Positions 23,652 to 32,111 are shown, counted from the stretch's first letter. The stretch is 34,338 bases of DNA from Rhizobiaceae bacterium (GCA_023953775.1 JAMLJD010000046.1:1-34338), one strand, 5' to 3'. The notes: generated by a model not told the origin, from the sequence alone. Program-made: numbers and translations.

Positions 23652-24083
23652 TCAGCTCATGAAATTGGGAAAGGGCGGCAGCGGCAGGCCCAGAAGCTTG
23701 TCGAAGGTAACGAACAGGAATGTGCTGGTTACGGCGGCGGATATCGTCGACTTGAACCATGTGCTGCCGAGGAGCCGGCCCAACAGGGCAACCGCGATGA
23801 ACGTCGCCAACGGAAAGCCGAGCACTTCGAGGAAGCCCGCGTAGGAAAGCAGCAGCGCGATAGCGGCGAACTGGCGCAGCATCGGCGTTCCCGTGACCCA
23901 CGCCGGGTTCGCGTCCGGGCGGGCAAAGACGGCCAGGCTGAGCATGGCCGCCGGCACCGAGAGCATGATGGGAAAGGCCGCGGGGCCAAGAGGGTCGCCG
24001 AAGCTCGCCTCGTAGTCTCCCGCGGTCACGCCGTACCAGATCGAGATGGCCAGAAGGAAAAGGCCAACGATCCTGTCTGTCAC
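23652..24083 (-). CDS. tctB: Tripartite tricarboxylate transporter, small membrane subunit TctB
   Basis: A 143-aa protein with four hydrophobic segments (IVGLFLLAISIWYGVTAG, FPIMLSVPAAMLSLAVF, IALLLSYAGFLEVLGF and ISAAVTSTFLFVTFDKLLG), the fold of TctB. The start is GTG at 24083, which overlaps the tctC stop (GTGA); the longer frame upstream lies within tctC and is rejected. TctB assists TctA in the membrane complex. Confidence 0.9.
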   Translation of the reverse strand: MTDRIVGLFLLAISIWYGVTAGDYEASFGDPLGPAAFPIMLSVPAAMLSLAVFARPDANPAWVTGTPMLRQFAAIALLLSYAGFLEVLGFPLATFIAVALLGRLLGSTWFKSTISAAVTSTFLFVTFDKLLGLPLPPFPNFMS

Positions 24084-25048
24084 TTCACGACTCCGATCTC
24101 GCGCGAGATCGCGTTCATCTTCTCGGCCTGGTCCTTCACATAGGCGTCGAACTCGGCGCCGCCGCGCCATACCGGAACGAGTCCGTTCTCCTGTGCGGTC
24201 TTCTTCCAGTCGTCGGTGTCATAGAGCTTCTGCAACCGGTCCACCCAGGCGCCATATGCGTCGTCGGACACTCCGCCGCCGGTATAGAAGCCGCGCCAGT
24301 TGTAGCCGGTCACGTCGAGGCCCTGTTCCTTGGCTGTCGGGGAATCCGGGAAAGCCGGCACGCGCTCGTCCGAAAGGGCGGCGAGAATGCGAACGTCGCC
24401 CGATTCTACGAAGCCGGCGATCTCGCCGAGGTCGGTGGAAACCACTTGCACCTGACCGCCGATCATTTGGGTGACGGCAGGGCCACCGCCGTCGAACTGA
24501 ACCCAGCGGATCTGCTTGTACGCATCGCCGGACATACCTGCCGCCTGCGCCAGCATCAGCAGGCGGATATGGTCCCAGCCGCCGGCGGCGGTGGAGCCCG
24601 CGACGGCAAGCGCGCTCGGGTCCTTCTTCAATACGCCGATCAGGTCGTCGAGCGACTTGAGCTCCGAATCCTTCGGCACCAGGATCACGCCGACGTCGGA
24701 GCCGAGCATCGCCAGCCACCGCATCACGGATGTGTCGGCCGGGTATTTGCCTTGCGCGATCTGCGTCACGCCGACAGTGGATGTCGCGACGATCAGGTCG
24801 GCATCGTCTGCGCGCGATGACATGACCTTCGCGTAGGCGACCGCTCCGACGCCGCCCGGCATGTTGGTGACCTGAATGGGTGCGTCGACCAGCTTCTGGT
24901 CAAACAGCATCTTGCCGATCGTGCGGCAGGTGAAGTCCCAGCCGCCGCCGGGATCGGCCGGGGCAATGCATTCGGCAGCGGTCGCGCCGGCAAACGATAG
25001 CGACGTCCAGACGACGGCCGCGCCCAAGAGCTTCGATAGGTTCCTCAT
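24080..25048 (-). CDS. tctC: Tripartite tricarboxylate transporter binding protein TctC
   Basis: A 322-aa periplasmic binding protein (Bug family). A Sec signal peptide (MRNLSKLLGAAVVWTSLSFAGATA-A) is followed by ECIAPADPGGGWD, where the family contacts carboxylate ligands. NMPGGVGAVAYAKV is the second conserved ligand loop. The protein ends at the stop shared with the tctB start. ATG 25048 is preferred over ATG 25051 because GGAGG then lies five bases upstream. It delivers a carboxylic acid to TctAB; no acid can be named. The signal peptide and fold are clear. Confidence 0.92.
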   Translation of the reverse strand: MRNLSKLLGAAVVWTSLSFAGATAAECIAPADPGGGWDFTCRTIGKMLFDQKLVDAPIQVTNMPGGVGAVAYAKVMSSRADDADLIVATSTVGVTQIAQGKYPADTSVMRWLAMLGSDVGVILVPKDSELKSLDDLIGVLKKDPSALAVAGSTAAGGWDHIRLLMLAQAAGMSGDAYKQIRWVQFDGGGPAVTQMIGGQVQVVSTDLGEIAGFVESGDVRILAALSDERVPAFPDSPTAKEQGLDVTGYNWRGFYTGGGVSDDAYGAWVDRLQKLYDTDDWKKTAQENGLVPVWRGGAEFDAYVKDQAEKMNAISREIGVVK

Positions 25049-25107
25049 CATGTCCTCCCATGACAATACCGGGTTACGGATCCGGGACAGGTCGCTGGCG
25101 ACCGGCC

Positions 25108-25800
25108 TCAGCCTCCTTCCACAAATCCGCGTGCCCCGAACAGGCGACGCGAATCCTCCAGCGCCTGCAGGATCTGCTCGCGCACATCCCGGGCGTGTTT
25201 GCGAATGGCGGCGGCCGCCTCTTCGGTTCGCCGCTGCCTGACGAGTTCGATGATCTCCGAATGTTCGCGGTAGGCTCTAATTCGGCCTTCCTGGGAACGG
25301 ACCACCAGCCAGCGTCCGCGAATCGTCCGATTGACGGCGTCCTGGACGGCATCGCGCAGGAAGCGGTTGCCTGAGAGCGCCGCCAATTGGACATGGACGT
25401 CCAGCCCCGCCTTGAACCAGTCGTCCGGTGTGAAATCGGTCAGCCCGTCATCGACCGTCCGGACGATGGCATCCAGGTCTTCCGGCGTGGCGCGCTTGCA
25501 CGCAAGTCGGATCGCCGCGTCCTCGACGACTTCGCGGAATTCGAAAATCTCCGCCAGTTGCTTGAGGTCGAAGGGCGCCACGACGTAGCCCCGTTCCACC
25601 TTGATCACCAGCCCTTCCCGGATGAGCTCAGCCAGCGCCTGCCGGATCGGGGTGCGCGAGGCGCCATACGTCGCCTCGAGTGTGCGCTCGGAAGTGATTT
25701 CGCCCGGCGCAAGCTTCAGCGACAGCACATCGCCGCGGATCTGTGAAAGGACCCGTTCTCCGAGCGGTTGCTCCAGCATATCCCGGACGGTTTCGGCCAT
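25108..25800 (-). CDS. GntR-family regulator, FCD subfamily
   Basis: A 230-aa regulator. The winged helix at about residues 10-75 shows the GntR pattern SERTLEATYGASRTPIRQALAELIREGLV. The C-terminal all-helical FCD domain (FEFREVVEDAAIRLAC, LDVHVQLAALSGN, REHSEIIELV) usually binds a metal and a carboxylate ligand. The start at 25800 is the first suitable ATG after the intergenic region; a GGGGAGG lies about 13 bases upstream, a long gap. It is divergent from the HMG-CoA lyase gene and upstream of tctCBA on the same strand. So it likely controls both uptake and breakdown of one carboxylic acid. Confidence 0.92.
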   Translation of the reverse strand: MAETVRDMLEQPLGERVLSQIRGDVLSLKLAPGEITSERTLEATYGASRTPIRQALAELIREGLVIKVERGYVVAPFDLKQLAEIFEFREVVEDAAIRLACKRATPEDLDAIVRTVDDGLTDFTPDDWFKAGLDVHVQLAALSGNRFLRDAVQDAVNRTIRGRWLVVRSQEGRIRAYREHSEIIELVRQRRTEEAAAAIRKHARDVREQILQALEDSRRLFGARGFVEGG

Positions 25801-25909
25801 GCGTGTCGATGTTCCTCCCCATCTTGCAGCCCTGTGCGGGACCATGTGCGGGCGCCCCCACACGACCGCCACTCCCTCCAGAACGGCCATTGACCGCATC
25901 TTGAAAGAC

Positions 25910-25930
25910 GGTATACCAATCTGGTCTACC
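25910..25930. promoter_or_regulatory. Candidate GntR operator pair
   Basis: GGTATACC (25910-25917, perfect palindrome) and the near-copy GGTCTACC (25923-25930) start 13 bp apart in the divergent region between gntR and the HMG-CoA lyase gene. FCD-type GntR proteins often bind GTATAC-centred sites. The position next to the hmgL start fits repression without ligand. Confidence 0.55.
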
Positions 25931-25955
25931 GATGCAATCATGCGGACGCAAAAAA

Positions 25956-26921
25956 ATGACAGCTGCAACCGTTAATCGAGTCGAAGGCTTCCCCGAGGCC
26001 GTCAGCATCGTCGAGGTTGGACCCCGCGACGGGTTGCAGTCGGAGCCGGTCTTCGTGCCGACCGATCGCAAGATCGCGCTCGTCAACGGTCTGATCGATG
26101 CTGGTATCCGCCATCTCGAGGTCACGTCCTTCGTCTCGCCGCGCGCCGTCCCCCAGATGCGCGACGCCGCGGAGGTCATGGCGGGTATCGACCGCTCGAA
26201 GGGTGCGGTGCTGACGGCATTGGTGCCCAACGCGAAGGGTGCTGAACGTGCGATTGAAGCTGGCGTCGACGCTGTCGTCGTCTTCATGTCGGCGTCGGAG
26301 AGCCACAATCTGAAAAACGTCAACTGCACGCGTGCGCGGTCGCTCGAGGGCTTCCGCGATATCGTGCGGATCACCTCCGAGGCGAAGATTCCGGTCTTCG
26401 GCGCCATAGCCACGTCCTTTGGCTGCCCTTTCGAGGGCGATGTACCGGTGGCCGATGTCGTCAATATCGCCCGTGCATACAGCGACATGGGTGTTACCAC
26501 GCTGTCGCTCGGCGACACGACTGGCATGGCCACGCCGGCGCTCGTGCAGGAGCGGTGTCGTGCGCTAGGCGACGCGGTGCCAGAAGCTGATATCGCGCTT
26601 CACTTCCACAATACGCGCGGCGTCGGCCTCGCCTGCGTCTATGCAGGCCTTCTCGAGGGCGTGACCCGTTACGAGGCGAGCATCGGCGGCCTTGGCGGAT
26701 GTCCCTTCGCTCCGAAGGCGACCGGCAATATCTGCACCGAGGATCTGGTCTATCTGCTCGATGAATGCGGCGTTAGGTCGGGGATCGATCTTGCAAGGTT
26801 GATCGGCGTCGCCCGTGATATCGAAACGGTGGTTGGCCGCACCCTGTCGGGGCAGGTGATGAAGGCGGGCCACCGCCTCGAAATCCACAGCATGGATTCG
26901 GTCGCGACCGCCAACGGCTGA
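25956..26921 (+). CDS. Hydroxymethylglutaryl-CoA lyase family protein
   Basis: A 321-aa TIM-barrel lyase that splits HMG-CoA (or a related 3-hydroxy-3-methyl acyl-CoA) to acetyl-CoA and acetoacetate. The N-terminal VEVGPRDGLQSE holds the metal-binding Asp. The C-terminal loop GGLGGCPFAPKATGN carries the catalytic Cys and matches the family signature. HFHNTRG supplies metal-ligand His residues. The start at 25956 (MTAATVNR) is used; ATG 25932 would place the operator at the start codon. It is divergent from gntR/tctCBA, suggesting one regulon for carboxylate uptake and cleavage. The true substrate may be a citramalyl-type CoA ester rather than HMG-CoA. Confidence 0.9.
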   Translation: MTAATVNRVEGFPEAVSIVEVGPRDGLQSEPVFVPTDRKIALVNGLIDAGIRHLEVTSFVSPRAVPQMRDAAEVMAGIDRSKGAVLTALVPNAKGAERAIEAGVDAVVVFMSASESHNLKNVNCTRARSLEGFRDIVRITSEAKIPVFGAIATSFGCPFEGDVPVADVVNIARAYSDMGVTTLSLGDTTGMATPALVQERCRALGDAVPEADIALHFHNTRGVGLACVYAGLLEGVTRYEASIGGLGGCPFAPKATGNICTEDLVYLLDECGVRSGIDLARLIGVARDIETVVGRTLSGQVMKAGHRLEIHSMDSVATANG

Positions 26922-27041
26922 AAGTCCGGCTGCGCGAAGTCACCTTATTGAGGCCGGGACCCGGAGTGCCGTGTTCGGTCGATTGACGCGTTCTGCCCCC
27001 CACCGTCACGTCTGCCTCGACGCGATTGTCAGCCGGACGGC

Positions 27042-27072
27042 TTGACCTTCCTGTAGCTGGAAGGTCTAGGCG
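27042..27072 (+). promoter_or_regulatory. CueR/HmrR-type copper-responsive promoter
   Basis: The -35 TTGACC (27042-27047) and -10 TAGGCG (27067-27072) are separated by 19 bp, the over-long spacer that MerR-family activators correct by DNA distortion. The spacer holds a perfect dyad ACCTTCC-N7-GGAAGGT (27045-27065), the same arms and spacing as the E. coli copA CueR site. No cueR/hmrR gene is in the window. Transcription would start near 27079, 25 bases before the formyltransferase-like gene. Confidence 0.88.
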
Positions 27073-27103
27073 GTTGGACATCGATACAGGACCGCCGAGT
27101 GGC

Positions 27104-27880
27104 ATGAACGCGGGCACAAACAGCAAAATCGTCGTCGTGACCGCCGGAGGACCGCATCCGTGGGTGATCGTCAACGCACTTGTGGACCATTTTCCCGACC
27201 TGCATGTTATTGTCGAATCGGGCGAGCCGGTCGGACATTTCCTCGCCCGGCGTGCCAGGATTCAGGGTTGGATGTCGGTGGCGGCGCAACTGCCGACCAT
27301 GGCGCTCATCAAGCTCGGCAAGGTGGTCCAGCGCCGCCGTATCGGCCTCATCGTCGACCATGAGCGCCTCGAGACCACGCCCCGTCCCGGGCAGCCGATA
27401 TCCCGCGTCCCATCCGTTAACTCCGTGGCCTTCCTGGAGGCGATCGCGGCGCTCAATCCCGATCTCGTCCTTCTGGCCGGATGCCGGGTGGTCTCCGGAG
27501 AAATCCTGGCCCGCCTCGACATGCCGGTTCTCAACTATCACGCCGGGATAACGCCGCGCTATCGGGGTATGAATGGCGGCTATTGGGCTCTGGCTTCCGG
27601 CGACCCCGGCAATTTCGGAACCACCGTCCACTACGTCGACGCCGGCGTCGATACCGGCCGGATCGTGGCGCAGGTGCGAGACGCGCCGCAAAGCGGCGAC
27701 AACATCATGACCTATCCGCTGCGCATGGCCGCCTTCTCCCGGACGATGTGCGTCGATGCTGTGACCAGGGTGCTCGACGGCGATCCCGGGCAGGCCGCGG
27801 CAGGCGCGGAGTCGCGCCAGTGGTTCCATCCTCCGGTCTGGACCTATCTGTGGAATGGTCTGGCAAAGGGGGTCTGGTAG
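27104..27880 (+). CDS. Formyltransferase-fold protein under a copper promoter
   Basis: A 258-aa protein with a Formyl_trans_N domain in its second half. The catalytic triad of GART/methionyl-tRNA formyltransferases is complete by eye: Asn144-x-His146 in LNYHAGITPRYRG, and Asp183 in HYVDAGVDTG. The first 90 residues are not conserved with purN or fmt, and no C-terminal domain follows, so it is neither. The start at 27104 is chosen because upstream starts (27026, 27074) precede the predicted transcription start. The gene stands alone downstream of a CueR-type promoter and before the copper genes on the same strand. A copper-linked role, such as formylating a metallophore or a sugar, is open; the substrate is unknown. 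Confidence 0.75.
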   Translation: MNAGTNSKIVVVTAGGPHPWVIVNALVDHFPDLHVIVESGEPVGHFLARRARIQGWMSVAAQLPTMALIKLGKVVQRRRIGLIVDHERLETTPRPGQPISRVPSVNSVAFLEAIAALNPDLVLLAGCRVVSGEILARLDMPVLNYHAGITPRYRGMNGGYWALASGDPGNFGTTVHYVDAGVDTGRIVAQVRDAPQSGDNIMTYPLRMAAFSRTMCVDAVTRVLDGDPGQAAAGAESRQWFHPPVWTYLWNGLAKGVW

Positions 27881-27994
27881 GATGCCGCTCTTCCTGCGCC
27901 CCGCGCCAGCGGCCTTTCACATTTCGGTGTGTCGAGGCTGTCCGCGTCGCCCCTTGCTTGACACGCCGCGGGATCGCTTGTTCAAAGGTCGCCG

Positions 27995-28405
27995 ATGACG
28001 GGATTGCTTCGCCATATGAAGGCATCTGCCATTCTCCTCCGCCTGGGGCTTGCGGTCGCCCTTGTCGTCGTATCGTCGCTCCAGCCGGTGCTCTTCGTGT
28101 CCGCCGGCGGCAAGCATCACGAAACGGCAGCCCTCGTTCTGGTGACCGATGCGGGGTCCGGCCATCACGTCGACGCCCACCGCAAGCATCATGTCTCGAC
28201 GGAAACGGACAGGCACTCGACTGATCAGACCCATCTGAAGCGGTTCTCGGACAAGAGCTGCGAAATCCACTGCGCACCGGTGACGGCATTGCCGGTCGAC
28301 TGTCCCGCGTTCGGACGTGCGCCCGGCGCTTGCCATGGCACCGTCGCCGTCGCGGTGCTGTTGGGCAATGCCTACGGCGACTTCGCCCGTCCCCCTCGAA
28401 CCTGA
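27995..28405 (+). CDS. Exported Cys/His-rich protein of the copper locus
   Basis: A 136-aa protein with an N-terminal signal or anchor helix (ASAILLRLGLAVALVVVSSL, about 9-28). A His-rich middle follows (KHHETAA, GHHVDAHRKHHVS), then a Cys/His cluster CEIHCAP and two more Cys (DCPAFG, ACHG). This composition suggests periplasmic copper binding. It recalls CopL-like and DUF2946 proteins of copper loci, but I cannot assign it to either. The ATG at 27995 has AAGG six bases upstream. It lies 114 bp after the formyltransferase-like gene, so read-through from the copper promoter is possible. Confidence 0.6.
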   Translation: MTGLLRHMKASAILLRLGLAVALVVVSSLQPVLFVSAGGKHHETAALVLVTDAGSGHHVDAHRKHHVSTETDRHSTDQTHLKRFSDKSCEIHCAPVTALPVDCPAFGRAPGACHGTVAVAVLLGNAYGDFARPPRT

Positions 28406-28416
28406 CGTGACCTGAC

Positions 28417-28431
28417 GCGCTCGTCGAGCGC
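28417..28431. repeat. 15-bp palindrome before the lipoprotein gene
   Basis: GCGCTCG-T-CGAGCGC, a perfect 7-bp inverted repeat with a 1-bp centre, in the 84-bp gap between the Cys/His protein and the lipoprotein. It could be an operator or, as RNA, a short hairpin. No function is assigned. Confidence 0.3.
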
Positions 28432-28489
28432 CGAACTCCGCCTGCGCCGGTCGCGGGCGGGTCCGTTCCACGTCTGTTCAAGGTTCGTC

Positions 28490-28705
28490 ATGAAGTTCAA
28501 ACCGTTCGCGGCGCTTGGCGCGTCGCTCCTCGTGGTTGGTTGCGCATCCTCGCCACCGCCTGAAATCCTGCCGCTTGCCAATGCCGCCGATCCCGCTTTC
28601 GGCATTCGCGGCAATCCCCGTATCGCAGCAGTGACCGGCTACGAGCACCGCAGCCCTGTCGAGCCGAAGCCCTGGCGCAAGACCGGATCGGGAGGCGGGA
28701 CATGA
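28490..28705 (+). CDS. Small lipoprotein preceding TolC-type gene
   Basis: A 71-aa lipoprotein: signal helix AALGASLLVV followed by the lipobox VVGC-A (lipidated Cys18). The short mature part (DPAFGIRGNPRIAAVTGYEH, then SPVEPKPWR) resembles small proteins found just before outer-membrane efflux genes in metal-resistance loci of alphaproteobacteria. The role is unknown. It overlaps the next gene start by ATGA, so the two are translationally coupled and probably act together in the outer membrane. Confidence 0.7.
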   Translation: MKFKPFAALGASLLVVGCASSPPPEILPLANAADPAFGIRGNPRIAAVTGYEHRSPVEPKPWRKTGSGGGT

Positions 28706-30168
28706 AAAGGAAAATTGGTGTGTTCGGCGTAGTGGTGCTGGCCCTTGCCGCCGCAGGCTGCACCACGGCCGACGAGATGCTGTCCTACGGCGCCCGGGAT
28801 GCCGGCTTTTCGACGGTCTCTGCCACGGTTTCGGAGGCCGCGGCTAAGGAGGCGGTGTGGATACAAAGTGCCGGCGAGGCTCGCGCCGCGGCGGAACGGG
28901 TTCGCGCCATCGTACACGGCAAGACCATCGGTGCCGATACGGCGGTGCAGGTTGCCCTGCTGAACAACAAGGGGCTGCAGGCGGCCTATGCGGAAATCGG
29001 AATCAGTGCCGCCGAGGCCTGGCAGCAGACGATGCTGCCGAACCCGACCGTTTCCATCGGCATCCTCGGCATCGCCAGTCCCGAGCTCGGCGCCTACCGG
29101 GCGATCGAAGGAATGATCGCCAACAACATCCTGGCGCTCGCCACCCGCAAACGGCGCGTCGCGATCGCCGACACGCAGTTTCGGATGGCCCAGCTGGCGG
29201 CCGCGCTCGAAACGCTGCGGCTTGCCGCCGCCACGCGCCGGGCATGGATCAATGCTGTCGCGGCCTTCGAGGCGACGGTCTACCTCAACCAGGCCCAGAC
29301 GGCCGCCGACGCTGCGTCCGAGCTGGCCCGGAAGCTGGGTGAAACCGGGGCTCTGCCCAAGGCGGGCCAGGCCCGCGAGCATGCATTCTTTGCTGAGCTT
29401 ACCGGGCAGAAGGCGCAGGCGCGGCTTGCGGCCCGGATGGCCAAGGAAGAGCTGACCCGGCTGATGGGGCTCTGGGGTGCCGACGTCGACTACTATGTGC
29501 CCGACGTGCTTCCCGGACTGCCCGGCAGGCCTCCGCTCCGCAACGCCGTCGAGCGCGAAGCGCTGTTCAGGCGCGTCGACCTGCAGATCGCACGGCTGGA
29601 GCTCGAAGCCCAGGCGCAACAATACGGCCTGACCGATGCGACGCGCTACGTGACCGACCTCGAACTCATCGCCGGCGTCGAAGTCGAGCGGGAGATTGAA
29701 GACGGCGAGCGCAGGACGGTCGCCACGCCGCAGGTCGAGCTGGAATTCGTGATTCCGATCTTCGACACCGGTGAGGCGCGTCGGCGCAAGGCCGAGCTTG
29801 CCTATATGCGCGCCGCGAACCTGCTCGCCGAGAAGGCGGTCAACATCCGTTCCGAGGCGCGGTCGGCCTACACCGCATACCGGGCGACCTACGACATCGC
29901 GCGCCACTACCGCAACAGCGTGCTGCCTCTGAGGACCGCTATCGAGGAGGAGTCGCTCCTCACCTACAACGGCATGATCACAAACACATTCGAGCTGCTC
30001 GCAGACACACGGGCCAAGATCAACACCATCCTGCTGTCTGCCGCCGCAAAGCGCGATTTCTGGTTGGCCGATGCCAATCTGGATGCCGCGATTTACGGCG
30101 GCGGCGGTGCGGCTGACGCCGGCAGGACCGAGACCATGGTCGCCGATACCGGTGGCGGCGGTCATTGA
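28702..30168 (+). CDS. TolC-family outer-membrane efflux lipoprotein
   Basis: A 488-aa outer-membrane factor (OEP family) with a lipobox LAAAGC-T at its N-terminus. Two copies of the helical hairpin repeat are visible: ALLNNKGLQAAYAEIGISAAEAWQQTM in the first half and LEAQAQQYGLTDATRY onward in the second. It should form a trimeric channel for metal efflux. No RND pump or membrane fusion protein lies nearby, so it must pair with one elsewhere or play another part in copper handling. It follows the small lipoprotein with a 4-bp overlap and precedes the multicopper oxidase. Confidence 0.88.
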   Translation: MKRKIGVFGVVVLALAAAGCTTADEMLSYGARDAGFSTVSATVSEAAAKEAVWIQSAGEARAAAERVRAIVHGKTIGADTAVQVALLNNKGLQAAYAEIGISAAEAWQQTMLPNPTVSIGILGIASPELGAYRAIEGMIANNILALATRKRRVAIADTQFRMAQLAAALETLRLAAATRRAWINAVAAFEATVYLNQAQTAADAASELARKLGETGALPKAGQAREHAFFAELTGQKAQARLAARMAKEELTRLMGLWGADVDYYVPDVLPGLPGRPPLRNAVEREALFRRVDLQIARLELEAQAQQYGLTDATRYVTDLELIAGVEVEREIEDGERRTVATPQVELEFVIPIFDTGEARRRKAELAYMRAANLLAEKAVNIRSEARSAYTAYRATYDIARHYRNSVLPLRTAIEEESLLTYNGMITNTFELLADTRAKINTILLSAAAKRDFWLADANLDAAIYGGGGAADAGRTETMVADTGGGGH

Positions 30169-30181
30169 CGAGGAGACGACG

Positions 30182-31531
30182 ATGCTGAACCGACGACAAC
30201 TGCTTGGTGCAAGCGCGGCGCTTGTATCAACCACGGCCTGGGCCAAGACAACCAATATGGGCCTGCCGGAGGCGGCCGTAATGGAATCGGCCGCGACCCA
30301 GCCGCCGCTTCCCCCGACCAGCGGTCCCGACTATCGCCCCTGCGTCACGCTCAACGGCTGGACGCTGCCCTTCAGGATGAACAATGGCGTCAAGGAGTTT
30401 CACCTGGTCGCCGAGCCTGTCGAGCGTGAGATGGCCGACGGCATGACGGCCTATCTGTGGGGCTATAACGGCCAGTCGACAGGCCCGACCATCGAGGCCG
30501 TCGAAGGTGACCGCGTGCGCATCTTCGTGACCAACCGGCTGCCGGAGCACACCTCGGTGCACTGGCACGGGATGATCCTGCCCTCCGGCATGGATGGGGT
30601 CAGCGGCCTCTCACACCCGGGCATCCCCTCCGGCAAGACCTATGTCTACGAGTTCGATCTCGTGAAGAGCGGCACCTTCATGTACCACCCGCACGCCGAC
30701 GAGATGGTGCAGATGGCCATGGGGATGATGGGCATGTTCATCGTCCATCCGAAGGACCCTTCCTTCATGCCGGTCGATCGCGACTTCCTCATAATGCTCA
30801 ACGCCTTCGACATAGATCCGGGCTCCTACGTGCCCAAGATCATGACGATGACGGACTTCAACCTGTGGTGCTGGAACAGCCGGATCTTTCCGGACATCGC
30901 CCCTTTGGTCGTGTCGAAGAACGACCGGGTGCGCGTCCGCGTCGGCAATCTGACGATGACCAATCACCCCATTCACATGCACGGCTACGACTTCGAGGTG
31001 ACCTGCACGGACGGCGGCTGGGTCAGGCCCGAGGCGCGATGGCCCGAGGTCTCGATCGACATCCCGGTCGGCGCAATGCGGGCCTACGAGTTCGACGCGA
31101 AATACGTGGGCGACTGGGCGATCCATTGCCACAAGTCGCACCACACGATGAATGCCATGGGGCACGACGTGCCGACCTTCATCGGCGTCGACAAGTCGCG
31201 GCTGACCAAGAAGATCCGCGCGCTCCAGCCCGAATACATGCCGATGGGCACCGACGGCATGGCCGACATGGGCGAGATGGAGATGCCGCTTCCCGACAAC
31301 ACGATACCGATGATGACGGGATGGGGTCCCCACGGGCCTATCGAGATGGGCGGCATGTTCTCGGTCGTGAAGGTGCGGGAAGGCATCTCGGCCGGCGATT
31401 ACGCGGATCCCGGCTGGTACGAGAACCCGCCGGGCACCCAGGCCTACGAGTGGACCGGGCAATTGCCGGAGGTCGTATCGACCACCAGCGCGGCCACCGC
31501 GATACCTCCGGCACCCGCCGGAAACGATTGA
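30182..31531 (+). CDS. Periplasmic multicopper oxidase, copper tolerance type
   Basis: A 449-aa oxidase that probably converts Cu(I) to less toxic Cu(II) in the periplasm. A Tat signal (NRRQLLGASAAL) implies export after copper loading. All four ligand motifs are intact: HWHG at 127-130, HPH near 169, HPIHMHG near 263, and HCH-x3-H-x4-M near 315, which includes the T1 Cys. Met-rich runs (MVQMAMGMMGM, MADMGEMEMP) flank the copper sites. The start at 30182 follows GAGGAG. It is followed by cupredoxin and CusF-like genes, a coherent copper-tolerance unit. Confidence 0.93.
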   Translation: MLNRRQLLGASAALVSTTAWAKTTNMGLPEAAVMESAATQPPLPPTSGPDYRPCVTLNGWTLPFRMNNGVKEFHLVAEPVEREMADGMTAYLWGYNGQSTGPTIEAVEGDRVRIFVTNRLPEHTSVHWHGMILPSGMDGVSGLSHPGIPSGKTYVYEFDLVKSGTFMYHPHADEMVQMAMGMMGMFIVHPKDPSFMPVDRDFLIMLNAFDIDPGSYVPKIMTMTDFNLWCWNSRIFPDIAPLVVSKNDRVRVRVGNLTMTNHPIHMHGYDFEVTCTDGGWVRPEARWPEVSIDIPVGAMRAYEFDAKYVGDWAIHCHKSHHTMNAMGHDVPTFIGVDKSRLTKKIRALQPEYMPMGTDGMADMGEMEMPLPDNTIPMMTGWGPHGPIEMGGMFSVVKVREGISAGDYADPGWYENPPGTQAYEWTGQLPEVVSTTSAATAIPPAPAGND

Positions 31532-31581
31532 AGGGACGACCGGGCATTGCCCAAATCCGAGGAAGAACGAAAGGAACTCGA

Positions 31582-32073
31582 ATGAAAACCTACCTGCTTC
31601 TCGCGGCCGGCATGGTGCTGGCTCCCGGCATCGCGGCCGCCGCCGGCAGTCACGCCGGCGGTCACGGTGACGACCACATGATGATGGCGGTCGGGGAGCC
31701 CGGAACCGCGGACGAGGTGTCGCGCACGGTGACGATCCGCATGACCGAAACCGACGACGGCAAGATGCTCTTCGAGCCCGCCCGCCTCGATGTGAGGAAG
31801 GGCGAGACGGTTCGCTTCAAGGTCGAGAACCGGGGCGAACTCGAGCACGAGTTCGTGCTCGACGACCACGACCGCATGATGGAGCACAAGGAGGCGATGA
31901 TGAAGATGCCCGAGATGGAGCACGACGATCCGAATGCGGTTCGCCTCGATCCGGGCATGAAGGGAGAGGTGATCTGGACCTTCGCCAATGCCGGCAGCTT
32001 CGAATTCGGTTGCCTCATACCTGGCCACTACGAATCCGGGATGAAGGGCGATGTCACCGTTGCCGACGACTGA
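31582..32073 (+). CDS. Periplasmic cupredoxin
   Basis: A 163-aa blue-copper-fold protein. The signal peptide runs to about residue 22 (GIAAA), then a His/Met-rich segment (GGHGDDHMMMAVG). Type 1 ligands are visible: His in ELEHEFVL, and Cys-x4-His-x4-Met in FGCLIPGHYESGM. It could carry copper or electrons to or from the multicopper oxidase upstream. The insert DRMMEHKEAMMKMPEMEHDD is rich in Met and His, suggesting extra copper binding. The start has AAGGAA eight bases upstream. Confidence 0.9.
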   Translation: MKTYLLLAAGMVLAPGIAAAAGSHAGGHGDDHMMMAVGEPGTADEVSRTVTIRMTETDDGKMLFEPARLDVRKGETVRFKVENRGELEHEFVLDDHDRMMEHKEAMMKMPEMEHDDPNAVRLDPGMKGEVIWTFANAGSFEFGCLIPGHYESGMKGDVTVADD

Positions 32074-32111
32074 AGCGCGAACAGATTGAATTCATGAACA
32101 GGAGAACCACC

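Noticed and set aside
27958..27986. TTGACA-N17-TTCAAA as a promoter for the Cys/His protein gene
   Set aside because: The -10 is poor and overlaps the ribosome-binding site, leaving no leader; not supported as a promoter.
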